From positions 496,001 through 560,000 of the forward strand of contig CAZKJL010000001.1 of the NCBI GenBank assembly GCA_964553135.1: 64,000 bases of DNA, in the 5' to 3' direction. Numbering within the stretch: the stretch's first letter is position 1; each line of letters begins with the position of its first letter. The notes under the pieces were generated by a model, which was given only the letters and a program-made list of their open reading frames with translations, was not told the origin of the DNA and did not search any database. This DNA is from CAZKJL01 sp964553135. GTDB taxonomy: Bacteria; Patescibacteriota; Gracilibacteria; Peribacterales; Peribacteraceae. Below, one piece after another: positions 9,128 through 17,122 of this stretch. The translations under genes were made by a program, and so were the position numbers.

Positions 9128-9460
9128 ATGGCGACCATCGACGATTTCGGCAAGCTCGATATCCGCGTCGGAAGAATTGTGGACGTGCAGGATTTTCCGG
9201 AGGCCAGGAAACCGGCGTACCAACTCGCCGTCGATTTCGGTCCCGAGATCGGCGTGAAGAAGTCATCGGCTCAGATCGTCGCCAATTACACGAAAGAGGA
9301 GCTTTCGGGACGTTCGGTTCTGGCCGTCGTCAACTTTCCGCCTCGCCAGATCGGTACGTTCATGTCCGAAGTGCTCACGCTCGGCGTCCCCGATGCCGCC
9401 GGCCAGGTGGTGCTCATTCAGCCCGGCAAGGACGTGCCGCTCGGAGGGCGATTGTACTAG
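9128..9460 (+). CDS. csaA: CsaA-type tRNA-binding domain protein
   Basis: Single OB-fold protein of the tRNA_bind family, about 110 aa, the usual length of CsaA, reported in Bacillus as a secretion-related chaperone. The start IDDFGKLDIRVGRIVDVQDF and the later SAQIVANY and VVNFPPRQIG stretches match the family. It starts 9 nt after the upstream ATPase gene ends, so the two probably share a transcript; a link to secretion is suggestive only. ATG 9128 is chosen over TTG 9122 because the family starts at this methionine. Confidence 0.85.
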   Translation: MATIDDFGKLDIRVGRIVDVQDFPEARKPAYQLAVDFGPEIGVKKSSAQIVANYTKEELSGRSVLAVVNFPPRQIGTFMSEVLTLGVPDAAGQVVLIQPGKDVPLGGRLY

Positions 9461-9479
9461 CACCTGCGTTTGTGGTGCT
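9459..9479 (+). terminator. Small hairpin after csaA
   Basis: AGCACC (overlapping the csaA stop) pairs with GGTGCT around a 9-nt loop. There is no good T run, so it may be a weak terminator or mRNA 3'-end stabiliser. Confidence 0.35.
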
Positions 9480-9547
9480 GTCACTTGCTTTGACGGAGTC
9501 TCACTTCCCATAATGACACGCGATTTCCGCTTTTTTCCCTATTTTTT

Positions 9548-11005
9548 ATGTCGCGCGCCAAGCGTTATGTCATCAAGGCTCTTCCGGCAGTCTTCATTGC
9601 GGGCACCCTCTTCGGTGTCGGCATCACTTCCATCAGCGCTGCCATCCGTGGCTCCGCCATCTTCACCGACGTTCCGTCATCGCACTATGCCGATGCGGCC
9701 ATCGGAGAGATGTACTCACTCGGCATCATCAAAGGACTGGATGACAGCCACTTCGGTCCCGACCAGCCCCTGACGCGCGGTCAGGCTGCTCTTCTCTTCC
9801 AACGTCTCAGGAATGAGATCAACGGCGTCTCGTCCACGGGCACGTCGTCCAGCCGCTCGTCGTCATCGAGCAGCTCCTCATCCAGCAGCGTCTCCAGCAG
9901 CACGGCAACGTCGTCCACCAGCTCGTCGTACAATCCGGGCGGTTCCGTTCGCTTCGACTCGCTCGGCTACGTCGTGGAGAAGAACGTGAGCACGGGAACG
10001 CTCAACATCGCCATCGTTCGCATCGGCGGCAACCAGGGCAGCGGAACGGTGCAGTACACGTTCAGCGGCGGCACCGCCATCGCGGGCAACGATTACACGC
10101 CTGCTTCCGGAACCCTCACCTTCACGGGTAAGGAAACGAGCAAGAAGGTCACCCTCCAGATCAAGAACAACACCTCGAGCAGCGGCGACAAGACCGTCAT
10201 CCTGACGCTCAAGAGCCCCACGGGTTCCATCTCCATCGGCAACCCGAACACGGCCACCGTCACGATCAAGGATCCGTACTCGTCTTCCACGTCCTCCACC
10301 GTATCCTCGTACTCTTCGAGCGCGCCTACGGGAGCCGTCTTCCAGTTCTCAGCCTCTCAGTACGGCGTCTTTGAGAACGGTGGAAACGTCACCGTCACGG
10401 TGAACCGCACCGGTGTCACCACCACGGCCGTCAACGTGAACTACAACACGAGCAACGGATCGGCTTCCGCCGGATCCGAGTACTCGGCCGTCAACGGCAC
10501 GCTCAGCTTCGGCGCAGGCGAGACGAGCAAGACGTTCGTCGTCCCCGTTCAGGACAACGTAACGGTCGACGGAAACCACTCCTTCAACGTCGTCTTGAGC
10601 TCGCCCACGAACGGTGCAGCCATCGACACGCCGTCGTCCAGCGTGATGATTCATGACAACGAATCCGCGCCCACGGGCAGCGGAACCATCAAGCTCGGCG
10701 CTTCCACGTACTCCGTGACCATGGCCTCGGGTAAGGCCGTCATCACCGTCAGCCACGTCGGAGGAGGTTTCGGAGCCGTTTCCGTCGGTTACTCCACGGG
10801 CAACGGTACGGCCGTCGCCGGTTCGGATTACGTCTCCACGAGCGGCACGCTGAACTTCACCACGGGTGAAATGAGCAAGACCTTCACGGTTCCGCTCATC
10901 TCACACTCCATCACGAACAGCATGACATTCAACGTCTACATCTCCGGCACCACGGGAGCGCCTCTCGGCACCCCGGCGAGCGCCATCGTGACGATTCAAA
11001 ACTGA
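9548..11005 (+). CDS. SLH and Calx-beta repeat surface protein
   Basis: Exported cell-surface protein. Residues 1-32 form a signal peptide. One S-layer homology domain follows (IFTDVPSSHYADAAIGEM ... ALLFQRLRNE, about residues 38-90), the type that docks to secondary wall polymers. A Ser/Thr-rich linker of about 40 residues leads to three Calx-beta domains, each with the pattern G(T/S)A.AG.(D/E)Y....GTL.F..GE.SK, near residues 160, 300 and 420. A second Ser-rich linker separates domains one and two. Calx-beta domains bind calcium or act as adhesion stalks. A strong terminator follows. The low-complexity serine runs could vary in length between strains. Confidence 0.85.
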   Translation: MSRAKRYVIKALPAVFIAGTLFGVGITSISAAIRGSAIFTDVPSSHYADAAIGEMYSLGIIKGLDDSHFGPDQPLTRGQAALLFQRLRNEINGVSSTGTSSSRSSSSSSSSSSSVSSSTATSSTSSSYNPGGSVRFDSLGYVVEKNVSTGTLNIAIVRIGGNQGSGTVQYTFSGGTAIAGNDYTPASGTLTFTGKETSKKVTLQIKNNTSSSGDKTVILTLKSPTGSISIGNPNTATVTIKDPYSSSTSSTVSSYSSSAPTGAVFQFSASQYGVFENGGNVTVTVNRTGVTTTAVNVNYNTSNGSASAGSEYSAVNGTLSFGAGETSKTFVVPVQDNVTVDGNHSFNVVLSSPTNGAAIDTPSSSVMIHDNESAPTGSGTIKLGASTYSVTMASGKAVITVSHVGGGFGAVSVGYSTGNGTAVAGSDYVSTSGTLNFTTGEMSKTFTVPLISHSITNSMTFNVYISGTTGAPLGTPASAIVTIQN

Positions 11006-11019
11006 TCACGAAGAACGGG

Positions 11020-11052
11020 AAAGCCGCGGTCTCTCGGGATCGCGGCTTTTTT
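11020..11052 (+). terminator. Rho-independent terminator
   Basis: AAAGCCGCG pairs with CGCGGCTTT around a 12-nt loop and runs into a T6 tract. It ends the SLH-protein transcript. Its A-rich left flank means it could also act on the opposite strand for uppP, whose stop is at 11051. Confidence 0.9.
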
Positions 11053-11821
11053 AGAGCAGATATGTCCAGCACACCGCCGCAAGCACGATGCGATACGCAC
11101 CGAAGGCGATGAACGTGTGTCCTTTCACGTAATGGAGCAGCCAGCGGATGCTTGCGTAGGCCGTGATGAATGCGGTGACGAATCCAATGGCGATGGACAA
11201 CGTGTCTTGGGCCGAGAAGGCGTCGGCAGACTTCACCAGGTCCAAGCCCGTGGCGGCGAGCATTGTGGGAATCGCGAGCATGAACGAGAAGTCCACGATG
11301 GCGGCTCGGTCGATCCCGAGAGCCATGCCTCCGATGACGGTGGCCGCAGAGCGCGACGTCCCGGGGATCAGTGCCACGGATTGCGCGATGCCGATGATCA
11401 CGGCTTGAACGACGGAAATCTCTTTGGCATCGGTCGTCGTGAACGTTCTGCTGCGGTTCCACAGTTCGAATCCGATGAGAATGACGCCGCCCACGGCGAG
11501 CGATCCCACGACCAGTGCGGGGCTGGCGAGCAGGTAGGTTTTGACGACGTCGTGCAGTCCAAGCCCGATGATGCCCGTGGGAATGAATGCGGCCAATACC
11601 GTCACCCACAAATGCCTGTATTTCATCAGGGTCTTCCAGTAGATGATGACGGCAGCGGCGATGGCGCCCGACTGAATGATGACATCGAAGCTTTTCACGG
11701 CTTCCGTGGCCGTGATGCCGAGCAATTTTTCAACCAAAATGAGGTGTCCCGTCGATGAAATCGGCAGGAATTCCGTCACGCCCTCCACGATGCCGAGAAC
11801 GGCAGCCTGGAGCAGCGTCAT
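11051..11821 (-). CDS. uppP: Undecaprenyl-diphosphatase UppP (BacA)
   Basis: Integral membrane enzyme that dephosphorylates undecaprenyl diphosphate, recycling the carrier for peptidoglycan and surface glycans. The signatures GIVEGVTEFLPISSTGHLIL near the N-terminus and LIPGTSRSAATVIGG near residue 160 are the two conserved catalytic motifs. About eight hydrophobic segments and a length of 256 aa match the family. ATG 11821 (MTLLQAAVLG) is the family start and overlaps the dgkA stop by 4 nt (ATGA type), indicating translational coupling. Confidence 0.95.
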   Translation of the reverse strand: MTLLQAAVLGIVEGVTEFLPISSTGHLILVEKLLGITATEAVKSFDVIIQSGAIAAAVIIYWKTLMKYRHLWVTVLAAFIPTGIIGLGLHDVVKTYLLASPALVVGSLAVGGVILIGFELWNRSRTFTTTDAKEISVVQAVIIGIAQSVALIPGTSRSAATVIGGMALGIDRAAIVDFSFMLAIPTMLAATGLDLVKSADAFSAQDTLSIAIGFVTAFITAYASIRWLLHYVKGHTFIAFGAYRIVLAAVCWTYLL

Positions 11822-12213
11822 ACGCCGTAGCGTTGCATGGTAAAGACGATGAGCGGCACGTAGATCAGTACGACGACGCACGCATCGATGATGAGCGCGA
11901 TGAGTGCCGCAGCCGCCGCCACGTCTTTCGTCATTTTGATACCCGGGTGCCAGTGTCCGCCATGCTTTTTCTTTTCATCGTCATCGAACGTATCGGCCAG
12001 TCGCTCGATGGCCGTATTCAAAAGTTCCACGACGACGAACATGCCGCCGAAGATCAGCAAAATCACGATGCTGCCGATGTCGCCGCCGAGTGCCACCGCG
12101 ATGATGATGAGAAGTGCTTGCGCGAGGATGAAACGGCGCAGGTTCGTTTCGTTGTTCCACGCGTGACGCAGTCCTTCCAGCGAGTGGCCGAGGCTTTTGG
12201 CGGTCTTTTTCAT
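11818..12213 (-). CDS. dgkA: Diacylglycerol/undecaprenol kinase family protein
   Basis: Small three-helix membrane kinase. In Gram-positives this family phosphorylates undecaprenol; in E. coli it acts on diacylglycerol. The diagnostic VVVELLNTAIERLADTF sequence, with its catalytic and metal-binding acidic residues, is present, and a downstream KDVAAAAALIALI stretch matches. Length (131 aa) is normal. The gene overlaps uppP, so the pair would return both undecaprenol and undecaprenyl diphosphate to the monophosphate form; undecaprenol is therefore the better guess for substrate. The gene lies 4 nt after the glyA stop in the same direction, suggesting a glyA-dgkA-uppP transcript. Confidence 0.9.
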   Translation of the reverse strand: MKKTAKSLGHSLEGLRHAWNNETNLRRFILAQALLIIIAVALGGDIGSIVILLIFGGMFVVVELLNTAIERLADTFDDDEKKKHGGHWHPGIKMTKDVAAAAALIALIIDACVVVLIYVPLIVFTMQRYGV

Positions 12214-12219
12214 GGGTGG

Positions 12220-13485
12220 TTACGCCGAGATGCCCGGAACCGGGAACGAGCGGCAGAATTCCTTCACTTCGCCGTGCAACGTCTTCATGGCCGTCGCATC
12301 GGCGCGCTTTTCGATGGCTCGGAGCATGAATGCACCGAGAATTTCCATGTCTTTCTCCTTCATGCCGCGCGTCGTGATCGCGGGAGTGCCGAGGCGGACG
12401 CCCGAGGGATCCATCGGTTTCCTCGTGTCGTTCGCGATCATGTTCTTGTTGAGCGTGATGCCGATGCTGTCGAGCACGTGTTCCACTTCGCCTCCTCCCA
12501 GGTTCCACGACTTCACGCAGTCGATGAGCATGAGGTGGTTGTCGGTGCCGTTCGTCACGAGCTTGGCGCCCTTCTCCATGAAGAATTTCGCCAGGTGCTT
12601 GCTGTTCTTCACGATTTGGTTGGCGTAGTCCCGGAATTCGGGCTTCAGTGCTTCGCCGAAGGCCACGGCTTTGGCGGCGACCATCTGCATGATGGGTCCG
12701 CCCTGGAAACCGGGGAACACGGACTTGTCGATTTTCTTCCCGAGCTCGGCATCTTTCGTAAGAATCATGCCGCCGCGGGGACCTCGGAGCGTTTTGTGGG
12801 TCGTCGTCGTGATGACGTCAAAACCGTCGTGGAAAGGGTTTCTGGCAGCCTTTCCGGCGATGAGTCCGGCGATGTGCGCCATGTCGGCCACGGTGATGGC
12901 GCCCACTTCGTCGGCGATGGCTTTCATCTTGGCGTAGTTGAGTTCGCGCGGATATGCCGAGAAGCCGGCGAGGATCATTTTGGGCTTCTCTTTTTTGGCA
13001 ACCGCGAGCATTTCGTCGTAATCGATTTCGCCGGTCTCCACGTCTTTCATTTTGTAGCGTACGAATTTGAAAATCTTCGTGAGGTACGTGACGGGGTGAC
13101 CGTGCGTCAGGTGTCCGCCGTGGCTCAGGTCCATGCCCATGACCGTGTCCCCGGGCTCCAGCAGTGCGAAGTACATCGCGACGTTCGCCGGAGCACCCGC
13201 GTGGGGCTGCACGTTGGCGTGGCCCGCATCGAAGAGCTTCTTGGCGCGTTCGATGGCGAGACTTTCCACGATATCGGTGTATTCCTGTCCCCCGTAGTAA
13301 CGTTTTCCGGGATAGCCTTCCGAATATTTGTTGTTGAACACCGTGCCCATGGTCTCGAGCACCGCGGAGGAAACGTAGTTCTCCGAGGCGATGAGTTCCA
13401 CGCCGTCGGTCTGGCGTTTTATTTCGCCGAACAGGGCCTCGAACACCTGGGGGTCGGCCTTCTTGAGAGCGTCATAGGTGGGCAT
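12220..13485 (-). CDS. glyA: Serine hydroxymethyltransferase
   Basis: PLP enzyme that interconverts serine and glycine while forming 5,10-methylene-THF. The substrate-binding region VELIASENYVSSAVLE and NKYSEGYPGKRYYGG are standard, and the PLP lysine lies in TTTTHKTLRGPRGG near residue 226. Full length (421 aa). A -10 box sits exactly 6 nt before the ATG. The next gene upstream on the same strand encodes 5-formyl-THF cyclo-ligase, which removes a known SHMT-inhibiting folate, and the PLP synthase genes are at 19.7 kb, so cofactor and folate supply are both represented. Confidence 0.96.
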   Translation of the reverse strand: MPTYDALKKADPQVFEALFGEIKRQTDGVELIASENYVSSAVLETMGTVFNNKYSEGYPGKRYYGGQEYTDIVESLAIERAKKLFDAGHANVQPHAGAPANVAMYFALLEPGDTVMGMDLSHGGHLTHGHPVTYLTKIFKFVRYKMKDVETGEIDYDEMLAVAKKEKPKMILAGFSAYPRELNYAKMKAIADEVGAITVADMAHIAGLIAGKAARNPFHDGFDVITTTTHKTLRGPRGGMILTKDAELGKKIDKSVFPGFQGGPIMQMVAAKAVAFGEALKPEFRDYANQIVKNSKHLAKFFMEKGAKLVTNGTDNHLMLIDCVKSWNLGGGEVEHVLDSIGITLNKNMIANDTRKPMDPSGVRLGTPAITTRGMKEKDMEILGAFMLRAIEKRADATAMKTLHGEVKEFCRSFPVPGISA

Positions 13486-13491
13486 GTTCGG

Positions 13492-13497
13492 AGTGTA
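13492..13497 (-). promoter_or_regulatory. -10 box of glyA (leaderless type)
   Basis: Read on the minus strand, TACACT is followed by CCGAAC and then the glyA ATG, giving a 6-nt gap. The upstream AAAGTGG tandem units (plus strand 13503-13525) separate it from the cyclo-ligase gene. Confidence 0.5.
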
Positions 13498-13557
13498 AGG
13501 TGAAAAGTGGAAAGTGGAAAGTGAACGAGCGGCATATCCGGTCCATGGTTCCCATTC

Positions 13558-14124
13558 CTACTTTTTATACACTTTTGTGCCCGTTACGACGGAGTCCATG
13601 GTTTCATCATGCGGGTCCATGGGAATCTCGGGCAGCAGCTGGCAGTCGAAGCATACGCCGATGTACACCGACCTCGGATTTCTTCCCCGTTGTTTGTGGA
13701 TCCACATGTCGTAACCCCCGTTGCCGCGCCCCATTCGGTGTCCCTCTTTCGTGAATGCCCGTCCGGGGACGACCGCCACGTCGATGGTGGATTCATCGAG
13801 GGGGGAATCGACGTTGGGTTCCAGGATATTCGTCACGGGATTTCGGTGAACGTCGGCAAGGGAACGGATTCGATGCATCTCCATGTGATTACCCGTGACT
13901 TTGCCCATGCAGATCACGTTTTTTTGCTCCAGCAGTTCGGTGATGAGGGGCGTCACATCGGGTTCATCGAGGTATGGTGAGTAGATGGCGATCGTGAGCG
14001 GAGCGGGTGGCAGCATTTTTCGGAGTTCACGAACGATGATTTGGCTTTCCACGCGGCGATCATTTTCGCTCATGCGGGAAAGACGTTCTTTGATGGCCAT
14101 GCGGAGGTCGGCTTTCGTACTCAT
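13558..14124 (-). CDS. 5-formyltetrahydrofolate cyclo-ligase
   Basis: ATP-dependent enzyme that converts 5-formyl-THF to 5,10-methenyl-THF. The protein is 188 aa, a normal length. The N-terminal basic helix (KADLRMAIKERLSRMS) precedes the Rossmann-like part with IAIYSPYLDEPDVTPLI. The family motif region is VVPGRAFTKEGHRMGRGNGGYD, cut here to its core GRGNGGYD near residue 140. I chose ATG 14124 because the longer frame upstream is translated from a dispersed repeat. It is followed by glyA on the same strand. Confidence 0.88.
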   Translation of the reverse strand: MSTKADLRMAIKERLSRMSENDRRVESQIIVRELRKMLPPAPLTIAIYSPYLDEPDVTPLITELLEQKNVICMGKVTGNHMEMHRIRSLADVHRNPVTNILEPNVDSPLDESTIDVAVVPGRAFTKEGHRMGRGNGGYDMWIHKQRGRNPRSVYIGVCFDCQLLPEIPMDPHDETMDSVVTGTKVYKK

Positions 14125-14149
14125 GACGATATCCTGCACTGCTTTGCCT

Positions 14150-14276
14150 TTCTTTGTCCAAGCAAGGATACGAATTGTTACTTCTTTGGCGCGCCAAAGA
14201 AGCAACCAAGAAAGCGCTGCGCGCCGATACCCACCCTCACCCCCCGCTGCGGCGCGCTCCATCCCTTGGGATGTGG
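14150..14276. repeat. Dispersed palindromic repeat, copy A
   Basis: Positions 14177-14276 match 50064-50163 over 100 nt with a single difference. The first 30 nt form a palindrome (GTTACTTCTTTGG and its complement around GCGC, one mismatch here), followed by GC-rich arms GCGCTGCGCGCC and GGCGCGCTCC and a small ATCCC/GGGAT hairpin. Weaker similarity extends left to about 14150 and right into a CCTTGCATTCTTTGCAG pyrimidine-rich tail. It lies just downstream of dnaX on the minus strand. Short reading frames inside it are translations of the repeat, not genes. Confidence 0.9.
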
Positions 14277-14322
14277 ATGCACTCGCTCGTGGTTCCTTGC
14301 ATTCTTTGCAGTCCTTACCTCC

Positions 14323-15792
14323 CTACATTCCCCCAAACACCTCTGCCGCCGCCTCCACCAAGTCCGTGGTCGGACCGGCTTTTGCGGCGCTCGCATTTTT
14401 TTCGATGGTGCAGTGGATTCGGACGTGCTTTTTGAACACGGCGTGCAGTGCGTCTTCCACGGAGCGGCTGGCTTTCGTATCCATGATTTTGTCTTTGTGG
14501 AACGACGATCCGAACGCCAGGTGGACGGTATCCTTTTCCACGGAAGAAATCGTCGCGTCTTTCAGGCTCATGCGGACCGAGGGAGGCGACACGCTCTTCA
14601 GAATGGCTTCCCAGTGCTTGTTCAGCGCTTGCAGCGTCAGCTCTTCGGCTTCAATGAGGCTTGCCTTCGGTGCTTCCGCGACGGGAGCTTCCGTCGTCAC
14701 GGCAGACTTGGGTGCGGGAGCGGCGGCTTTCGGAGGGGGTGACTGGAATACGGGAGTCGCTGCTTTTTCGATGACCGGAGCGGAGCGGCTTTCACCCGAG
14801 CACAGCATCATGAGCGCTCCCTCCAGCACCAAGCCGGGAATCGGCGACGTGCGCATGTCGCGGACCGCCGCAAGCAGCACGTCGGTCATGCGGACGAACG
14901 GAATCGGCGACTCCCTCTTCTCGAGTGCGGCGTGCATCTCGGTTCTGACGAACGTGAGGAGGTCGGTTGCCACGGTATCGAGAGGAATGTTGGCTTCTTC
15001 CATCTGTGCCACGAGCTCGGTGAGCTTCGTCATGTCTTTGGCGCCGAGTGCGGCGATGATGTCCTCGATGTACACGGCCGCGGTGTGGCCGACGCGTTCG
15101 ATGACGTCGCCGAGCGTGATTTTCGGAAGCGAACGCAGCTGGTCCAGGAGCGAAATGCCGTCGCGGAAGCTCCCGTTGGCATGTCTGGCGATGGCTCGCA
15201 GGGCTTCACGATCGATGGTGATGCGCTCTTGGTCGGCAATAAATTGGAGTCTGCGGATGATGTCCTCGTCTTTGACGCGACGGAACAGGAAGCGCTGGCA
15301 GCGCGACTGGATGGTGTCCGGAACCTTGTGCAGTTCGGTCGTCGCCAAGATGAAGTACGCGTAGTCCGGCGGTTCCTCCAGCGTTTTCAGGAGCGCGTTG
15401 AACGCCTCCTTCGTGAGCATGTGGACTTCGTCGATGATGTACACCTTGGCCCTGGAGATGGTGGGGGAGAAGTTGATCTTCTCGATGAGGTCGCGGATGT
15501 CATCGATGCGGCGGTTGCTGGCGGCGTCGATTTCCACCAGGTCCACCAGCGAACCGTCTTCCACGGCCTTCACCATGTTGTTGCGGATTTTTTCGTCGTC
15601 CGTTCCCTGAAGGAGAATCGTCTTCGCCAAAATGCGGGCCACGGACGTCTTGCCCGTTCCGCGCGTGCCGCAGAGCAAGTAGGCGTGCGAGATGCGACCT
15701 TGGGACACGGCTTGTTCCAACGTCGTCACCACGTGGTCTTGCCCCACCACGTCGGCGAAATTCTGCGGCCGGTATTTGAGATACAACGTCAT
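14323..15792 (-). CDS. dnaX: DNA polymerase III subunit gamma/tau
   Basis: Clamp-loader ATPase. MTLYLKYRPQNFADVVGQ is the family start; Walker A is GTRGTGKTS, Walker B is YIIDEVHMLTKEAFNALLK, and the SRC sensor is QSRCQRFLFRR. The Cys cluster that normally forms a zinc module just after Walker A is absent: the segment reads KTILLQGTDDEKIRNNMV with no cysteine. Domain III and a Pro/Ala-rich linker lead to a compact C-terminal domain; total 489 aa. I chose ATG 15792; upstream residues of the open frame do not fit. A TATACT box lies 10 nt before this ATG. Confidence 0.93.
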   Translation of the reverse strand: MTLYLKYRPQNFADVVGQDHVVTTLEQAVSQGRISHAYLLCGTRGTGKTSVARILAKTILLQGTDDEKIRNNMVKAVEDGSLVDLVEIDAASNRRIDDIRDLIEKINFSPTISRAKVYIIDEVHMLTKEAFNALLKTLEEPPDYAYFILATTELHKVPDTIQSRCQRFLFRRVKDEDIIRRLQFIADQERITIDREALRAIARHANGSFRDGISLLDQLRSLPKITLGDVIERVGHTAAVYIEDIIAALGAKDMTKLTELVAQMEEANIPLDTVATDLLTFVRTEMHAALEKRESPIPFVRMTDVLLAAVRDMRTSPIPGLVLEGALMMLCSGESRSAPVIEKAATPVFQSPPPKAAAPAPKSAVTTEAPVAEAPKASLIEAEELTLQALNKHWEAILKSVSPPSVRMSLKDATISSVEKDTVHLAFGSSFHKDKIMDTKASRSVEDALHAVFKKHVRIHCTIEKNASAAKAGPTTDLVEAAAEVFGGM

Positions 15793-15834
15793 CGGGAAAG
15801 GGAGTATATCACCGCTTCGTCCCACGTCACGGAA

Positions 15835-15863
15835 TTGAGCATTCGAACAAAAGAAGGTATAGT
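15835..15863 (+). promoter_or_regulatory. Promoter of the DsbA-like gene
   Basis: TTGAGC (15835-15840), a 17-nt spacer and TATAGT (15858-15863) precede ATG 15872 by 8 nt, leaving a leader of about 2 nt and no ribosome binding site. Confidence 0.6.
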
Positions 15864-15871
15864 CCTGTCCT

Positions 15872-16483
15872 ATGACAACTCGCACCCTCACCCTTTCGGC
15901 AGTGATTTCCGCGTCGCTGCTCCTCGGCGCTTGCGGCGTCGATACGACGGGCCTCACCGGCACGTCCGCCAAAGCTCCCAAAGGCCCCGCTTCCGCCGCC
16001 GTCACGCTCACCGAATACGCCGATCTCCAGTGTCCGGCCTGCAAGGCGGCTCATGAGATTCTCACCAAGCCCATCTTGGCCCAGTACTCGGGCAAGATTC
16101 GTTTCGAGTACAAGCACTTCCCGCTCCGCAGCATTCACGTGTACGCCTACGAGGCCGCTCAGGCTTCCGAATGTGCCGCCGACCAGGGAAAGTTCTGGGA
16201 ATTCGTGGATTTGAACTACGCCAAACAAGATGCTCTCAGCAGCAACGCACTTCGCGATTGGGCAGCCGAACTCAAGTTGGACACGGCTCTCTTCGATCGT
16301 TGCGTAAAGTCCGGCATCAAAGGCGACGCGGTTCTGGCCGAGTATGCCCAGGGCGAAAAGCTCGGAGTGAATTCCACGCCGACATACTTCGTGAACGGAG
16401 TTCGCGTGGAGTCCAATACCATCGAAGCCATGAAAGCGGCCATTGATGCCGCGCTCAAGCAGGTGAACTCGGTTCCTCTCTAA
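15872..16483 (+). CDS. DsbA-family thioredoxin-fold lipoprotein
   Basis: Exported thiol-disulfide oxidoreductase or disulfide isomerase-like protein. A lipobox LLGAC at residues 18-22 predicts membrane anchoring. The DsbA-type active site is CPAC in EYADLQCPACKAAHE, and the cis-Pro loop is NSTPTYFVNG near residue 170. The helical insertion holds two further cysteines (ECAAD and DRCVK). Length 203 aa fits the DSBA-like thioredoxin family. Its stop codon overlaps that of the convergent DM13 lipoprotein gene by 4 nt. Substrates are unknown; the Cys-containing secreted proteins at 28 kb are candidates. Confidence 0.88.
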   Translation: MTTRTLTLSAVISASLLLGACGVDTTGLTGTSAKAPKGPASAAVTLTEYADLQCPACKAAHEILTKPILAQYSGKIRFEYKHFPLRSIHVYAYEAAQASECAADQGKFWEFVDLNYAKQDALSSNALRDWAAELKLDTALFDRCVKSGIKGDAVLAEYAQGEKLGVNSTPTYFVNGVRVESNTIEAMKAAIDAALKQVNSVPL

Positions 16484-17076
16484 AGAGGCTTCGAGAGCTG
16501 TGCGAAGGCGTCGATGCGTTCCAACTTCTTGTCCCAAATGACGAGCGTGCGCAGTTTGGACGGGTCCTTTTGACTCGTCACGTCGTACTGTTGCGCCCCG
16601 TACGTCGTTTGGAGCGAGCCCAGAGATACCGCAGTGTCGTCGGGGAACGTGCTGCCGCTGCCGTCGCGCGGGTCCACGAGTGTCGTGAGGTACACCCGCA
16701 CGTCGGCTCCGGGTGTCACGAAGAAGTCGGATGAGAGGAAGAGGGTGTCGTCGACGTACAGAGCGTAGCCGCTGGCATCGGCACCCACGCCGATGAGCGC
16801 ACCCATCATGCCTTCGGCCTGTTTGTCGCGGGCATCCTTGGCGATTTGCTTGCCGCGGAGAATTTCGGATTCGATGAAGTCTTTGTGAACGATATCCTTC
16901 TTCATCGCCGTACCCGCGATGATGATGTCGGCCATGCCGTCGGCAAGTTCATCGCCGTAACGCGACGCCGTGAGCGGGTTCATGTTTTCTTCATCGATGC
17001 TGGTGGTTGCGACAGAACCGCAGGAGCCGAGTACCAGACAGAGGCCGAGGGCGGCCGAGAGAGTGGAGTTGCGCAT
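16480..17076 (-). CDS. DM13-domain lipoprotein
   Basis: Exported lipoprotein (lipobox VLGSC at residues 15-19). The C-terminal half matches the DM13 fold: LYVDDTLFLSSDFFVTPGAD, VRVYLTTLVD, SLGSLQTTYGAQQYDV and LRTLVIWDKKLERIDAFAQL follow in the order seen in that family. DM13 domains are proposed electron-transfer or haem-associated modules in cell-surface proteins; the conserved Cys seen in some members is replaced here (VIWDKK). The region between residues 25 and 90 is helical and not assigned. It faces the DsbA-like gene, so both may act outside the membrane. Confidence 0.75.
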   Translation of the reverse strand: MRNSTLSAALGLCLVLGSCGSVATTSIDEENMNPLTASRYGDELADGMADIIIAGTAMKKDIVHKDFIESEILRGKQIAKDARDKQAEGMMGALIGVGADASGYALYVDDTLFLSSDFFVTPGADVRVYLTTLVDPRDGSGSTFPDDTAVSLGSLQTTYGAQQYDVTSQKDPSKLRTLVIWDKKLERIDAFAQLSKPL

Positions 17077-17122
17077 AGGGCGACATTGTCACGATCCTCC
17101 CCTCATTTGGCAAGACTCGGCC

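Noticed and set aside
11755..13503. 582-aa plus-strand reading frame over dgkA and glyA
   Set aside because: It spans two well-recognised genes on the other strand and shows no plausible protein features.
13985..15364. 459-aa plus-strand reading frame over the repeat and dnaX
   Set aside because: Ser/Arg/Met-rich composition, antisense to dnaX and partly translated from the dispersed repeat.
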